64,000 bases of DNA from JALORV01 sp963712485 (GTDB taxonomy: Bacteria; Pseudomonadota; Gammaproteobacteria; Burkholderiales; Burkholderiaceae_F), in NCBI GenBank assembly GCA_963712485.1, contig CAVQID010000019.1:310001-374000 (forward strand). Reading direction: 5' to 3'. Position numbers and translations under genes: made by a program. The notes under the pieces are model-generated. The model was not told the origin of the DNA, made no database searches, and saw only the letters and a list, made by a program, of their open reading frames with translations. The first letter of the stretch is position 1, and each line of letters begins with the position of its first letter. Below are positions 28,671 through 36,720 of the stretch, piece by piece.

Positions 28671-28711
28671 CGAGTGCACGTGCGATCGGCGCAGCCGATC
28701 GCGTACACGAG
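28671..28711 (+). repeat. GTGCACGTGCG structured repeat, copy 2
   Basis: Read on the plus strand: GTGCACGTGCG, stem ATCGGC, loop GCA, stem GCCGAT, then CGCGTACAC. Same architecture as copy 1 but with a different, fully paired stem. It forms the right outer arm of the locus. Confidence 0.8.
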
Positions 28712-28720
28712 CGATGCACC

Positions 28721-28745
28721 AAAAAAAACCCCGCCGCAGCGGGGT
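28721..28745 (-). terminator. Terminator of csp
   Basis: On the minus strand the 7-bp stem ACCCCGC/GCGGGGT is followed by eight T residues (complement of A 28721-28728), 22 bp after the csp stop. Confidence 0.85.
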
Positions 28746-28766
28746 GGATGCTCGATGCGCCGCCGC

Positions 28767-28973
28767 TCAGGCCGGTGCAGTGATGTTCGACGCCTGCTTG
28801 CCTTTCGGGCCCTGCACGACTTCGAATTGCACCTTTTGCCCTTCCTTCAGGGTCTTGAACCCATTCATCTGGATTGCCGAGAAGTGGGCGAAGAGATCTT
28901 CACCCCCATCGTCCGGCGTGATGAAACCGTACCCCTTGGCGTCGTTGAACCACTTGACCGTACCTGTAGCCAT
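28767..28973 (-). CDS. Cold-shock domain protein
   Basis: A 68-residue single cold-shock domain, MATGTVKWFNDAKGYGFITPDDGGEDLFAHFSAI, with the RNA-binding motifs KGYGFI and DLFAHF. It acts as an RNA chaperone. Which Csp paralogue it is cannot be assigned. The ATG is preceded by AAGGATGAGGGA. A long upstream non-coding stretch is consistent with the long leaders of csp mRNAs. Confidence 0.95.
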   Translation of the reverse strand: MATGTVKWFNDAKGYGFITPDDGGEDLFAHFSAIQMNGFKTLKEGQKVQFEVVQGPKGKQASNITAPA

Positions 28974-29412
28974 TCCCTCATCCTTCCCACAATTGAAGAG
29001 GCGACGCCGTCGTCATCGTGGTGCCCGGCGTTGCCTCGATCCCGCGCACAGTGCATCAATTTGGTGTGCGCATCAGCCCCCGTATGCCCCCGCATACCGG
29101 CTTGACGCCACGATTGTTCGAGCAAAAGCCGCGGCGGTCAAGCGGTCTCTGTGAATGTCGCACTGCGCGCAGCTGCGGCGTTGACATCTGGGGCTGTCGT
29201 CAGCCATCCAAAGGCTCTCGCGCGTTGCATTCGACACGCGGGCTTGGTCGGTTGATTATCCCGTTTTTACCTCTGTTGTTGCGTTGATGCCGAAGCGGCG
29301 AACCGCGGTCGCATCGACGGGATGCAAAGCGATTTACCGTATGATTGGTACGCTTTTTGTATCCCGGTAATCAGGCGCGGGTTGCATAGAATGCAGGTCA
29401 GAATGCAGGTCA
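28974..29412. other. Divergent intergenic region between csp and clpS
   Basis: It contains the csp leader (minus) and the clpS promoter region (plus). A small hairpin GTATGC-CCCC-GCATAC lies at 29082-29097, a TTGACA at 29181 lacks a matching -10, and an AT-rich patch sits at 29250-29360. TAGAAT at 29387-29392 is a possible clpS -10 without a clear -35. No further gene is supported. Confidence 0.4.
29388..29411 (+). repeat. 12-bp tandem duplication carrying the clpS ribosome-binding site
   Basis: AGAATGCAGGTC occurs twice in direct tandem (29388-29399 and 29400-29411), immediately before the clpS ATG at 29413. Each unit contains AGGT, so the weak Shine-Dalgarno is duplicated. Confidence 0.75.
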
Positions 29413-29721
29413 ATGAGTGAGCGGATTGACGAAGGCACTGTCGTCGAGAAGCAGGCTTCTCGCGTTAAGCCGCCGCCGATGTACCAGGTGGTACTGCTGA
29501 ACGACGACTACACGCCAATGGAATTCGTGGTCGGAGTCCTGCAGAAGTTCTTCGGCAAGGGGAGAGAACAAGCAACCCAGATCATGCTGAAGGTGCATCA
29601 TGAAGGGCGCGGCGTCTGCGGCGTCTATCCGCGCGATATCGCCGCGACCAAGGTCGAGCAAGTCTGCAGTTATTCACGCCAGCATCAGCATCCGCTGCAG
29701 TGCGTGATGGAGGAAGCATGA
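29413..29721 (+). CDS. clpS: ATP-dependent Clp protease adaptor ClpS
   Basis: Delivers N-degron substrates to ClpAP. The 102-residue protein has a flexible N terminus and then PPPMYQVVLLNDDYTPMEFVVGVLQKFF, the N-end-rule pocket residues, with MLKVHHEGRGVCGVYPRDIA and TKVEQV later. It overlaps the clpA start by 4 bp (ATGA-type), so the pair is translationally coupled, as is usual. Confidence 0.96.
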   Translation: MSERIDEGTVVEKQASRVKPPPMYQVVLLNDDYTPMEFVVGVLQKFFGKGREQATQIMLKVHHEGRGVCGVYPRDIAATKVEQVCSYSRQHQHPLQCVMEEA

Positions 29722-32030
29722 TCGCCCAGGAACTCGAAGTCAGCCTGCACATGGCGTTCGTCGAAGCCCGCCAGGCTCGACATGAATTCATCACCGTCGA
29801 GCATCTGCTGCTCGCACTGCTCGACAATCCTTCGGCCGCGGAGGTGCTGCGCGCCTGCGCCTGCAACATCGAGGACCTGCGCAAGAACCTGCAGAACTTC
29901 ATCGCCGACAACACGCCGATCCTGCCGCCGAACTCGGAAGCCGATACCCAGCCCACCCTCGGCTTCCAGCGCGTGATCCAGCGCGCGATCATGCACGTGC
30001 AGTCGACCAGCAACGGCAAGAAGGAAGTGACCGGCGCCAACGTCCTGGTCGCGATCTTCGGCGAGAAGGATTCGCACGCGGTCTATTACCTGCACCAGCA
30101 GGGCGTGACCCGGCTGGACGTCGTCAACTTCATTTCGCACGGCATCACGAAGTCGGGGCAGGGCGAGGAAAAGGCCAAGCCCGCCGCCGAGCAGGAGCAG
30201 GAGGGCGAAGGCAAGGACCAGCCGTCGCCGCTCGAGCAGTACACGCAGAACCTCAACGCGCTGGCCAAGGACGGCAAGATCGACCCGCTGATCGGCCGCG
30301 AGCCCGAGGTCGAGCGCGTGATCCAGGTGCTGTGCCGCCGCCGCAAGAACAATCCCCTGCTGGTCGGCGAGGCCGGCGTCGGCAAGACCGCGATCGCCGA
30401 GGGCCTGGCCTGGCGCATCGTCAAGGGCGACGTGCCGGAGATCCTCGAAAAGTCGAGCGTCTATTCGCTCGACATGGGCGCGCTGCTGGCCGGCACCAAG
30501 TACCGCGGTGACTTCGAGCAGCGGCTGAAGGCGGTGCTGAAGCAGCTGAAGGCCAACACGCAACGCGATCCTGTTCATCGACGAGATCCATACGCTGATC
30601 GGCGCGGGCTCGGCCTCGGGCGGCACGCTCGACGCGTCGAACCTGCTGAAGCCGGCGCTGGCGAGCGGCGCAGCTGAAGTGCATCGGCGCCGACGACCTA
30701 CAACGAGTACCGCGGCATCTTCGAGAAGGATCACGCGCTGTCGCGCCGCTTCCAGAAGATCGACGTCAACGAACCGACCGTGCAGCAGACGATCGAGATC
30801 CTGAAGGGGCTGAAGTCGCGCTTCGAGGAGCACCACGGCGTCAAGTACTCGGCCGGCGCGATCACCGCCGCGGCCGAACTGTCGGCCAAGTTCATCAACG
30901 ACCGTCATCTGCCGGACAAGGCGATCGACGTGATCGACGAAGCCGGCGCGGCGCAACGCATCCTGCCGAAGTCGCAAGCAGAAGAAGACCATCGGCAAGA
31001 CCGAGGTCGAGGACATCATCGCGAAGATCGCGCGCATCCCGCCGCAGACGGTGTCGACCGACGATCGCGCGCAGCTGAAGAACCTCGAGCGCAATCTGAA
31101 GAACGTCGTCTTCGGCCAGGATCCGGCCATCGAGGCGCTGTCGTCGGCGATCAAGATGGCGCGCTCGGGCCTCGGCAAGCCGGACAAGCCGATCGGCTCG
31201 TTCCTGTTCTCGGGTCCGACCGGCGTCGGCAAGACCGAGGTCGCGAAGCAGCTCGCGTTCACGATGGGCATCGAGCTGATCCGCTTCGACATGTCCGAGT
31301 ACATGGAGCGGCACGCCGTCGAGCCGCCTGATCGGCGCGCCGCCGGGCTACGTCGGCTTCGACCAGGGCGGCCTGCTGACCGAGGCGATCAGCAAGAAGC
31401 CGCATGCGGTGCTGCTGCTGGACGAGATCGAAAAGGCGCATCCCGACATCTTCAACATCCTGTTGCAGGTGATGGACCACGGCACGCTGACCGACAACAA
31501 CGGTCGCAAGGCCGATTTCCGCAACGTCATCATCGTCATGACGACCAATGCCGGCGCCGAAACGCTGCAGCGCCAGGCGATCGGTTTTCGAACAACGCGC
31601 GAGGCCGGCGACGAGATGGCCGAGATCAAGCGCATGTTCACGCCGGAGTTCCGCAACCGGCTCGACGCGATCATCTCGTTCAAGTCGCTCGACGACGAAG
31701 TCATCCTGCGCGTGGTCGACAAGTTCCTGATGCAGCTCGAAGACCAGTTGCACGAGAAGAAGGTCGACATCAGTCTTCACCGACGCGCTGCGCAAGCACC
31801 TGGCCAAGAAGGGCTTCGATCCGCTGATGGGTGCGCGTCCGATGGCGCGCCTGATCCAGGACACGATCCGCAAGGCGCTGGCCGACGAACTGCTGTTCGG
31901 CAAGCTGGTCAATGGCGGGCGCGTCAAGGTCGACGTCGACGAGACGGGCGAGATCAAGCTCGAGTTCCCGCCGCTCCGACAGCGGCGATGCGCCGCGTCG
32001 CGCCGCGGCGAGCCGGTGCTGTCGGAATAA
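29718..32030 (+). pseudogene. clpA: ATP-dependent Clp protease ATP-binding subunit ClpA, multiply frameshifted as sequenced
   Basis: AAA+ unfoldase of the ClpAP protease. From ATG 29718 (MIAQELEVSL) the N domain and the first Walker A (GEAGVGKT) read cleanly to about 30560. The protein then continues in different frames through FIDEIHTLIGAGSASGG, the second Walker A (SGPTGVGKTEVAKQLAF), LLLDEIEKAHPDIFN, FRNRLDAIISFKSL and GFDPLMGARPMARLIQDTI. Single extra bases at C30561, G30670, C30691, C30975, G31321 and A31772 each restore the frame when removed. The stop is TAA 32028 in the last frame, where a further shift may exist. All six changes are one-base insertions, and conservation between them is high, which points to sequence error. 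Confidence 0.88.
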
Positions 32031-32054
32031 CGATGTCGACTGGCAGACAGAATG

Positions 32055-32081
32055 AGGCCCGGCATACCGGGCCTTTTTTTT
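32055..32081 (+). terminator. Terminator of clpS-clpA
   Basis: The 8-bp stem AGGCCCGG/CCGGGCCT with a CATA loop is followed by eight T residues, 24 bp after the clpA stop. Confidence 0.92.
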
Positions 32082-32208
32082 CGCCGCGTCTGCCCGTACC
32101 GACGCGATCGTCCGCGATCGGTGGTTGACAGCATCGCGCGATCGGTCGACATAACGCGCGCCCGCGCGTCGGGGCCAATAGCAGGCGTTTTTCACGGAGG
32201 AAGCGGAT

Positions 32209-32538
32209 ATGAGAACGATCAGAACGATACGGATCGCGAGCATCGCTAGCGCTGCTTCCTGGCGGCAGTCGCGCGGCGGCGGCCCGGACCGCGCAGCCCG
32301 ACACGACGCGACTATGTCGCGGCGAACTGCGCCAACTGCCACGGCACGCTCGGCAATGCAGCAGCGGCGCGATGCCCAGCCTTGGCGGGCTGCAAAAAAC
32401 GTACTTCGTCGAGCAGATGCGGCGTTCCGCGACGGCAAGCGTCCGGCGACGATCATGCACCAGATCGCCAAGGGCTACACCGAACCGCAGATCGAGCTGG
32501 TCGCCGACTACTTCTCGCGCCAGAAGCCGGCGCGCTAG
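32209..32538 (+). pseudogene. fccA: Flavocytochrome c sulfide dehydrogenase, cytochrome c subunit, frameshifted as sequenced
   Basis: Small periplasmic c-type cytochrome that accepts electrons from the flavoprotein subunit during sulfide oxidation. The ATG at 32209 has AGGA upstream. An N-terminal signal-like segment is followed, in another frame, by VAANCANCHGTLGN with the haem motif CANCH at about 32310-32325. A third frame reads GAMPSLGGLQKTYFVEQM. The first frame returns for FRDGKRPATIMHQIAKGYTEPQIELVADYF to the stop. At least four frame changes are needed. The intact protein would be about 105-110 residues with one haem. It is 10 bp upstream of fccB. Confidence 0.72.
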
Positions 32539-32548
32539 GAGGAACGCC

Positions 32549-33852
32549 ATGACGCGAAACAACGAACTTTCACCGACGCGATCGCTGAAAGCACTGTTCG
32601 GCGACGCGCGCGTCGTCGTGTCATCGCTGTCGGCGTGCGCGACGATGGCGAGCAAAAAGTCCGTCGGCAAGGTCGTCGTCGTCGGCGCCGGCTATGGCGG
32701 CGCGACCGCGGCGAAGTACCTGCGACTGTGGTCCGGACGGCGCAATCGATGTCACCTGGTCGATCCGAACGAGGCGTTCATCTCCTGCCCGATGTCGAAC
32801 CTCGTGCTCGGCGGAGCGAAGATCGCTGGCGGACATCACGGTCGGCTACGCCGGGCTCGACAAGCACGGTGTAAAGCGCGTGCGCGACACGGTGACCGCG
32901 ATCGACGCCGACAAGAAACAGGTGCGGCTGGCATCGGGCGCCACGCTGCCGTACGACCGCCTGGTCGTATCGCCCGGCGTCGAGTTCATGTACGAGCGGT
33001 TGCAGGGCTGGACGCCGGCCGCAGAGGCGACCGTGCTGCACGCGTGGAAAGCCGGTCCACAGACAGTCGCGCTGCGCCGCCAGCTCGACCGAAATGAAAG
33101 ACGGCGGCGTCGTCGTGATGTCGATCCCTCTCGCGCCTTACCGTTGCCCGCCGGGACCGTACGAGCGCGCCTGCCAGATCGCCTGGTACCTGAAGACCAG
33201 CAAGCCGAAGAGCAAGCTGATCGTTCTCGACGCGAACCCGGATTACGTGTCCAAGAAGCCGCTGTTTTCGCGCGTGTTCGCGGAGGACTACAAAGGCATC
33301 GTCGACTACCGCGTCGCCTCGCCGGTGACGGAGATCGATCTGAAGACCGGCACGCTCGTCACCGAAATCGGCGACAAGGTGCGAGGTGACGTCGTCAATT
33401 TCATCCCGCCGCAGCGCGCGGCCAACATTGCGCGCGATGCCGGGCTCATCACCACCAACAACCGCTGGTGTGAGGTCGACTGGACGACGATCGAGTCGGT
33501 CAAGGTCAAGGGCGTGCACGTGCTCGGCGACGCGACGCTGTCGGCGCCGGCGATGCCGAAGTCCGGACACATGGCGAATCAGCACGGCAAGGCGGCCGCC
33601 GCGGCGATCGTCGAACTATTGAATGGGCGGGCGGTAACGCCGCCGATGATGGCGAACACCTGCTACAGCTTCATCGACGACAAGAACGCCGTGCATGTCG
33701 CCAGCGTGCACCGCTGGGTTGCGGAGAAGAAGACCCTGGAGCCGGTGGCCGGAGCAGGCGGCATCTCGTCGCAGGACCGCGCCTCGTGGGCACTCGAAGG
33801 CGCCTTCGCCAGTGCCTGGGCGCAGACGATCTGGGCGGACATGCTGGCTTAG
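32549..33852 (+). pseudogene. fccB: Flavocytochrome c sulfide dehydrogenase, flavoprotein subunit, frameshifted as sequenced
   Basis: FAD-dependent sulfide dehydrogenase subunit, also called SoxF-like. AGGAGG lies 6 nt before ATG 32549. The N terminus looks like an export signal, followed by the FAD-binding VVVVGAGYGGATAAKYLRLW, PNEAFISCPMSNLVLGG, ITVGYAGLDKHGVKRVRD and RLVVSPGVEF. From 33091 an intact frame runs RCPPGPYERACQ to the C-terminal FCSD domain (MANTCYSFIDD). Frame changes occur near 32737, 32756, 32821 and 33090. Cys residues in SCPMSN and YRCPPGPYERAC are in the positions of the redox-active disulfide. The last 250 residues are uninterrupted. Confidence 0.85.
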
Positions 33853-33859
33853 CTCGGTA

Positions 33860-33905
33860 GTCGAGGTGTACGCACTGGCTGACGCCGGCGCACGTGCACC
33901 TCGAC
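33860..33905 (-). repeat. GTGCACGTGCG structured repeat, copy 3
   Basis: Read on the minus strand: GTGCACGTGCG, stem CCGGC, loop GTCA, stem GCCAG (one mismatch), then TGCGTACAC. It is enclosed by an extra 9-bp stem GTCGAGGTG/CACCTCGAC. It lies 8 bp after the fccB stop and is followed by a 10-bp tandem repeat ACTGATCTGG/ACTGATCTGA (33904-33923). Confidence 0.75.
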
Positions 33906-33969
33906 TGATCTGGACTGATCTGATTAGATGCGCGCCCTTCGGGCGCGCCGGGCGGGCGCGCATGGCAAA

Positions 33970-33991
33970 GCGGCGCGCAGCGCCGCCTTTT
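33970..33991. terminator. Bidirectional terminator between fccB and the acyltransferase gene
   Basis: The 7-bp stem GCGGCGC/GCGCCGC with a 3-nt loop is followed by CTTTT on the plus strand and CTTTG on the minus strand. A second hairpin with a TTCG tetraloop (GCGCGCCC-TTCG-GGCGCGC) lies at about 33930-33948. Confidence 0.65.
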
Positions 33992-34607
33992 ACTTGAACG
34001 CGATTGTGCTGGCTTTATCGGGGAAACGACCGACCTTGTCGGCGTAAAACGCGCGCAGGACTTCGAGATCGTGGTCGGTGTCGCCATTCATGCGAACGAA
34101 GCGTGTGACGCCGACTTCACGCCGGGCGTAGTCGATGTAGGCGAGCGCGACCGGCAAATCGAGCTTGAGCGCGAGGTGATAGAAGCCCGAGCGCAGGTGA
34201 TCGGTGTGCTTGCGCGTGCCCTCGGGTGACAGTCCGAGCCAGAACCACGGCTCGGAGGCGATCAGCTGTGCGAGTTGGTCGACGGTGCCGCTGGGATTGC
34301 GTCGATCGACCGGCCGGCCGCCCCACAGGCGCATCAGACGCCCCACGGTTGCGCCCGTGAATCCGCGAAACAGCGATTCCTTGCCGATCCACCGGATCGG
34401 CAGCCCCAGCGTCCACTTCGCCAGCAGCCCGATGATGAAATCCCAGTTGGAGGTGTGGGGATAGACAATGGCGATGCCCTTCGTCGCAGGAAGCCCGTTG
34501 AAGCGAACATGCCAGCCAAACAGCGCCAGGAGCGCGCGGGCAAACGGCGCAAGCCACGGGTAGTCCTGCCGCGGCAGAGGGGCGTCGCGGTCGAGGACGT
34601 CGTTCAA
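33990..34607 (-). CDS. Lysophospholipid acyltransferase family protein (PlsC-like)
   Basis: A 205-residue acyltransferase. The HX4D catalytic motif is in YPHTSNWDF, and the phosphate-binding SPEGTRKH follows about 80 residues later. A hydrophobic stretch near residues 20-35 suggests peripheral inner-membrane association. It may be a 1-acyl-glycerol-3-phosphate acyltransferase or a relative of different specificity. The start is TTG 34607, which overlaps the dut stop (TTGA), so translation is likely coupled. It is the last gene of the ribF-ileS-lspA-coaBC operon. Confidence 0.85.
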   Translation of the reverse strand: MNDVLDRDAPLPRQDYPWLAPFARALLALFGWHVRFNGLPATKGIAIVYPHTSNWDFIIGLLAKWTLGLPIRWIGKESLFRGFTGATVGRLMRLWGGRPVDRRNPSGTVDQLAQLIASEPWFWLGLSPEGTRKHTDHLRSGFYHLALKLDLPVALAYIDYARREVGVTRFVRMNGDTDHDLEVLRAFYADKVGRFPDKASTIAFK

Positions 34608-35050
34608 TGCTTGCCGGTGCTGCCGAAGCCACCGGCCCCACGGTCCGATGCACTGAACTCGTCGACGACGTTGAACTGCGCCTGCACGACCGGCACGATG
34701 ACCAGCTGTGCCAGACGCTCGAGCGGATTCAGCGTGAACGCGGTCACACCCCGGTTCCAGGTCGAGACCATGAGTTCGCCCTGATAATCGGAGTCGATCA
34801 GCCCGACCAGGTTACCCAGCACGATGCCGTGCTTATGCCCCAGACCCGAGCGCGGCAGGATCATTGCCGCAAAACCGGGATCAGCGATGTGAATCGCCAC
34901 GCCCGTCCGCACGAGGTGCGTGGCGCCGGGCTCGATGATCAGCGGGGCATCGACACACGCACGCAGATCGAGGCCCGCCGCGCCAGGGGTCGCGTAAGCG
35001 GGCAGCCGGTCGCGCAGTCGCTCATCGAGAATCTTGACGTCGACGATCAC
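34604..35050 (-). CDS. dut: Deoxyuridine 5'-triphosphate nucleotidohydrolase
   Basis: Hydrolyses dUTP to dUMP, keeping uracil out of DNA and feeding dTMP synthesis. From GTG 35050 it is 148 residues, a normal trimeric dUTPase, with the five motifs: AGLDLRA, PRSGLGHKHGIVLGN, GLIDSDYQGEL, RLAQLVIVPV and the C-terminal RGAGGFGSTG. The GTG overlaps the upstream stop by 4 bp (GTGA). Confidence 0.96.
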   Translation of the reverse strand: MIVDVKILDERLRDRLPAYATPGAAGLDLRACVDAPLIIEPGATHLVRTGVAIHIADPGFAAMILPRSGLGHKHGIVLGNLVGLIDSDYQGELMVSTWNRGVTAFTLNPLERLAQLVIVPVVQAQFNVVDEFSASDRGAGGFGSTGKH

Positions 35051-35520
35051 GAGCGTTGCTTCTTGTTGCCGAAGACCTGAGCGATGAGCGCGCGTCCATC
35101 CGCAGCCGGCGCGCCACGTCGCTGCTGTCGCCGCCGGCGCAGCCGCGATAGCGCCCACACGGTCAACGCGAGACCGACAAGGAAAGGCAGGCCGCCAGCG
35201 TCGGACGCAAACCACACCAGCAGCATGAAGATGCCGACGATGAGCCCGATGCTCGCGGCCACCTCGCCGGGCACCCGTGCGCGGCTGAGCCGTGCGACCA
35301 GCTCTTCAGCCTGCTGCCGGTCGAGCACCGGGGTGCCCGGTGCATCGGCCGTCGCGACGCGACGCGACTCTGGGCCTGCGGAATGCGCGTTCGCACTCTG
35401 GGCGCGCGTATCGACCATCGCCACATCCGACTTGGCGTTCATGCGCACTGCAGACTCCTTCTGCAGCTGCTCGATGTAGGCGACGAAATCGCCGTTGCGC
35501 GGTTCCTGCGATGCCAGCAT
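35047..35520 (-). CDS. Conserved-context membrane protein of unknown function
   Basis: A 157-residue protein from ATG 35520, overlapping the coaBC stop by one base and the dut start by four. The N-terminal 80 residues are polar; one or two membrane segments follow (about 88-108 and 112-125), then an RLRRRRQQRR cluster and a polar C terminus. No family is recognised. Its overlaps on both sides argue it is translated together with coaBC and dut. Confidence 0.7.
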   Translation of the reverse strand: MLASQEPRNGDFVAYIEQLQKESAVRMNAKSDVAMVDTRAQSANAHSAGPESRRVATADAPGTPVLDRQQAEELVARLSRARVPGEVAASIGLIVGIFMLLVWFASDAGGLPFLVGLALTVWALSRLRRRRQQRRGAPAADGRALIAQVFGNKKQRS

Positions 35521-36716
35521 CACAGCCGCTCGGCGATCGCAGCGATGACGCGGCGCGCCTGCTCGCGTTTATCGGCTCGCGGCAGTGTCGTCACTCCCCG
35601 GGCATCGACCAGGTGCAGTTCGCTGGCATCCGCTCCAAGCGCGTCCTGCACCCGGTTCGCGATGACGAGAGGCACTTTTTTCGAGATCAGCTTGGCCCGT
35701 GCGTTTTCGATCACGTCGTCGCTCTCGGCGGCGAACCCGACGCAGAATGGCGGCGTCGGCAGCGCCGCAACGCTGGCAAGGACATCGGCATTGGCAGTGA
35801 ACTCGAGCGCCGGAGCCGCGCCGCCGGGCTGCTTCTTCAGCTTGGTGCCGCTGGCATTCGCGAGCCGCCAATCGGCCACCGCCGCGACGGAAATGAAGAT
35901 GTCGGCGGGAAGCTGGGCATGCACCGCATCGTGCATTTCGCGGGCCGTGCGCACGTCGATGCGCTGTGCATGGCGGGGTGTCGGCAACTGTGTCGGCCCG
36001 GCGATCAAGGTCACCGCAGCACCGGCTTCGACGGCGGCCCGCGCCAGCGCGAAGCCGGTCTTGCCGGACGACAGGTTCGTGATGCCGCGCACCGGGTCGA
36101 TCGGCTCGAAAGTCGGCCCCGCGGTCAGCACGACGCGCTTGCCGGCCAGGCGCTTGGGCTGGAAGAACGCGACGATGTCCGCCAGCAGCTCCGATGGCTC
36201 CAGCATGCGGCCCATGCCGATTTCGCCGCAGGCCTGATTCCCGGCGGCCGGGCCCAGCACTACGGCACCGTCGGCGGTCAGCTGGGCGACATTTCGCTGC
36301 GTCGCCGGGTTGTCCCACATCTCCACGTTCATCGCTGGAGCAACCAGCAACGCCGTCGTGGCGCGATTGCGCGCCAGCACCAGGGTCGATAGCAGGTCGT
36401 CGGCGAGACCATGGGCGGCCTTGGCAATGACGTGAGCGGTCGCCGGAGCGATGATGACGGCATCGACTCCGCGCGTCAGATCGATGTGCGGCATCGCGTT
36501 GGCCGCCTGCGCGCCTTCGCCCCACTGGTCCGTGAATACCGGCTTGCCCGTCAGCGCCTGCATCGTGGTCGCCGTGACGAACTGCTGGGCGGCAGACGTC
36601 ATCACGACCTGCACGCTGGCCCCTTCGTCTTGCAGGCGACGGACCAGGTCGCACACCTTGTAGGCGGCAACACCTCCGGTCATTCCGACGACTAGCTGCT
36701 TGCTGACGAGGTCCAT
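35520..36716 (-). CDS. coaBC: Bifunctional phosphopantothenoylcysteine decarboxylase / phosphopantothenate-cysteine ligase
   Basis: Two consecutive steps of coenzyme A synthesis. From ATG 36716 it has 398 residues. The N-terminal flavin-dependent decarboxylase domain (VVGMTGGVAAYK, APAMNVEMWDNPATQRN, ACGEIGMGRM) is followed by the ligase domain (VVLTAGPTFEPIDPVRGITNLSSGKTG, AAVADWR, FAAESDD). The CoaC catalytic His lies in PHIDLTRG. It lies 4 bp from the lspA stop. Confidence 0.96.
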   Translation of the reverse strand: MDLVSKQLVVGMTGGVAAYKVCDLVRRLQDEGASVQVVMTSAAQQFVTATTMQALTGKPVFTDQWGEGAQAANAMPHIDLTRGVDAVIIAPATAHVIAKAAHGLADDLLSTLVLARNRATTALLVAPAMNVEMWDNPATQRNVAQLTADGAVVLGPAAGNQACGEIGMGRMLEPSELLADIVAFFQPKRLAGKRVVLTAGPTFEPIDPVRGITNLSSGKTGFALARAAVEAGAAVTLIAGPTQLPTPRHAQRIDVRTAREMHDAVHAQLPADIFISVAAVADWRLANASGTKLKKQPGGAAPALEFTANADVLASVAALPTPPFCVGFAAESDDVIENARAKLISKKVPLVIANRVQDALGADASELHLVDARGVTTLPRADKREQARRVIAAIAERL

Positions 36717-36720
36717 GGCC

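Larger units (their letters stand above)
28328..28711. repeat. 384-bp inverted-repeat locus made of nested hairpins
   Basis: Three blocks at the left recur inverted at the right in mirrored order: 28328-28366 with 28671-28711, 28376-28398 with 28639-28661, and 28409-28437 with 28598-28624. Each of the outer two blocks is itself a hairpin. The middle blocks are both 10-bp stems with 3-nt loops (CGGTTCTCGC/GCGAGAACCG and CGGTTCGCTC/GAGCGAACCG). The centre (28438-28597) contains further short palindromes such as CCCTCTCGCC-AGGCGAGAGGG. No open frame with a recognisable product is inside. It lies between convergent icd and csp. Confidence 0.85.

Noticed and set aside
28328..28711. CRISPR array or insertion sequence
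   Set aside because: The repeats are inverted and nested with no equal-length spacers, and no transposase frame is present.
32821..33090. fccB pieces as several small separate genes
   Set aside because: Joined end to end they give one FCSD flavoprotein in order without gaps; none has a proper start of its own apart from the first.
34604..35215. Longer dut start up to 35215
   Set aside because: The extra 55 codons are Arg/Ala-rich, antisense-like and overlap the upstream gene; GTG 35050 gives the normal family length.
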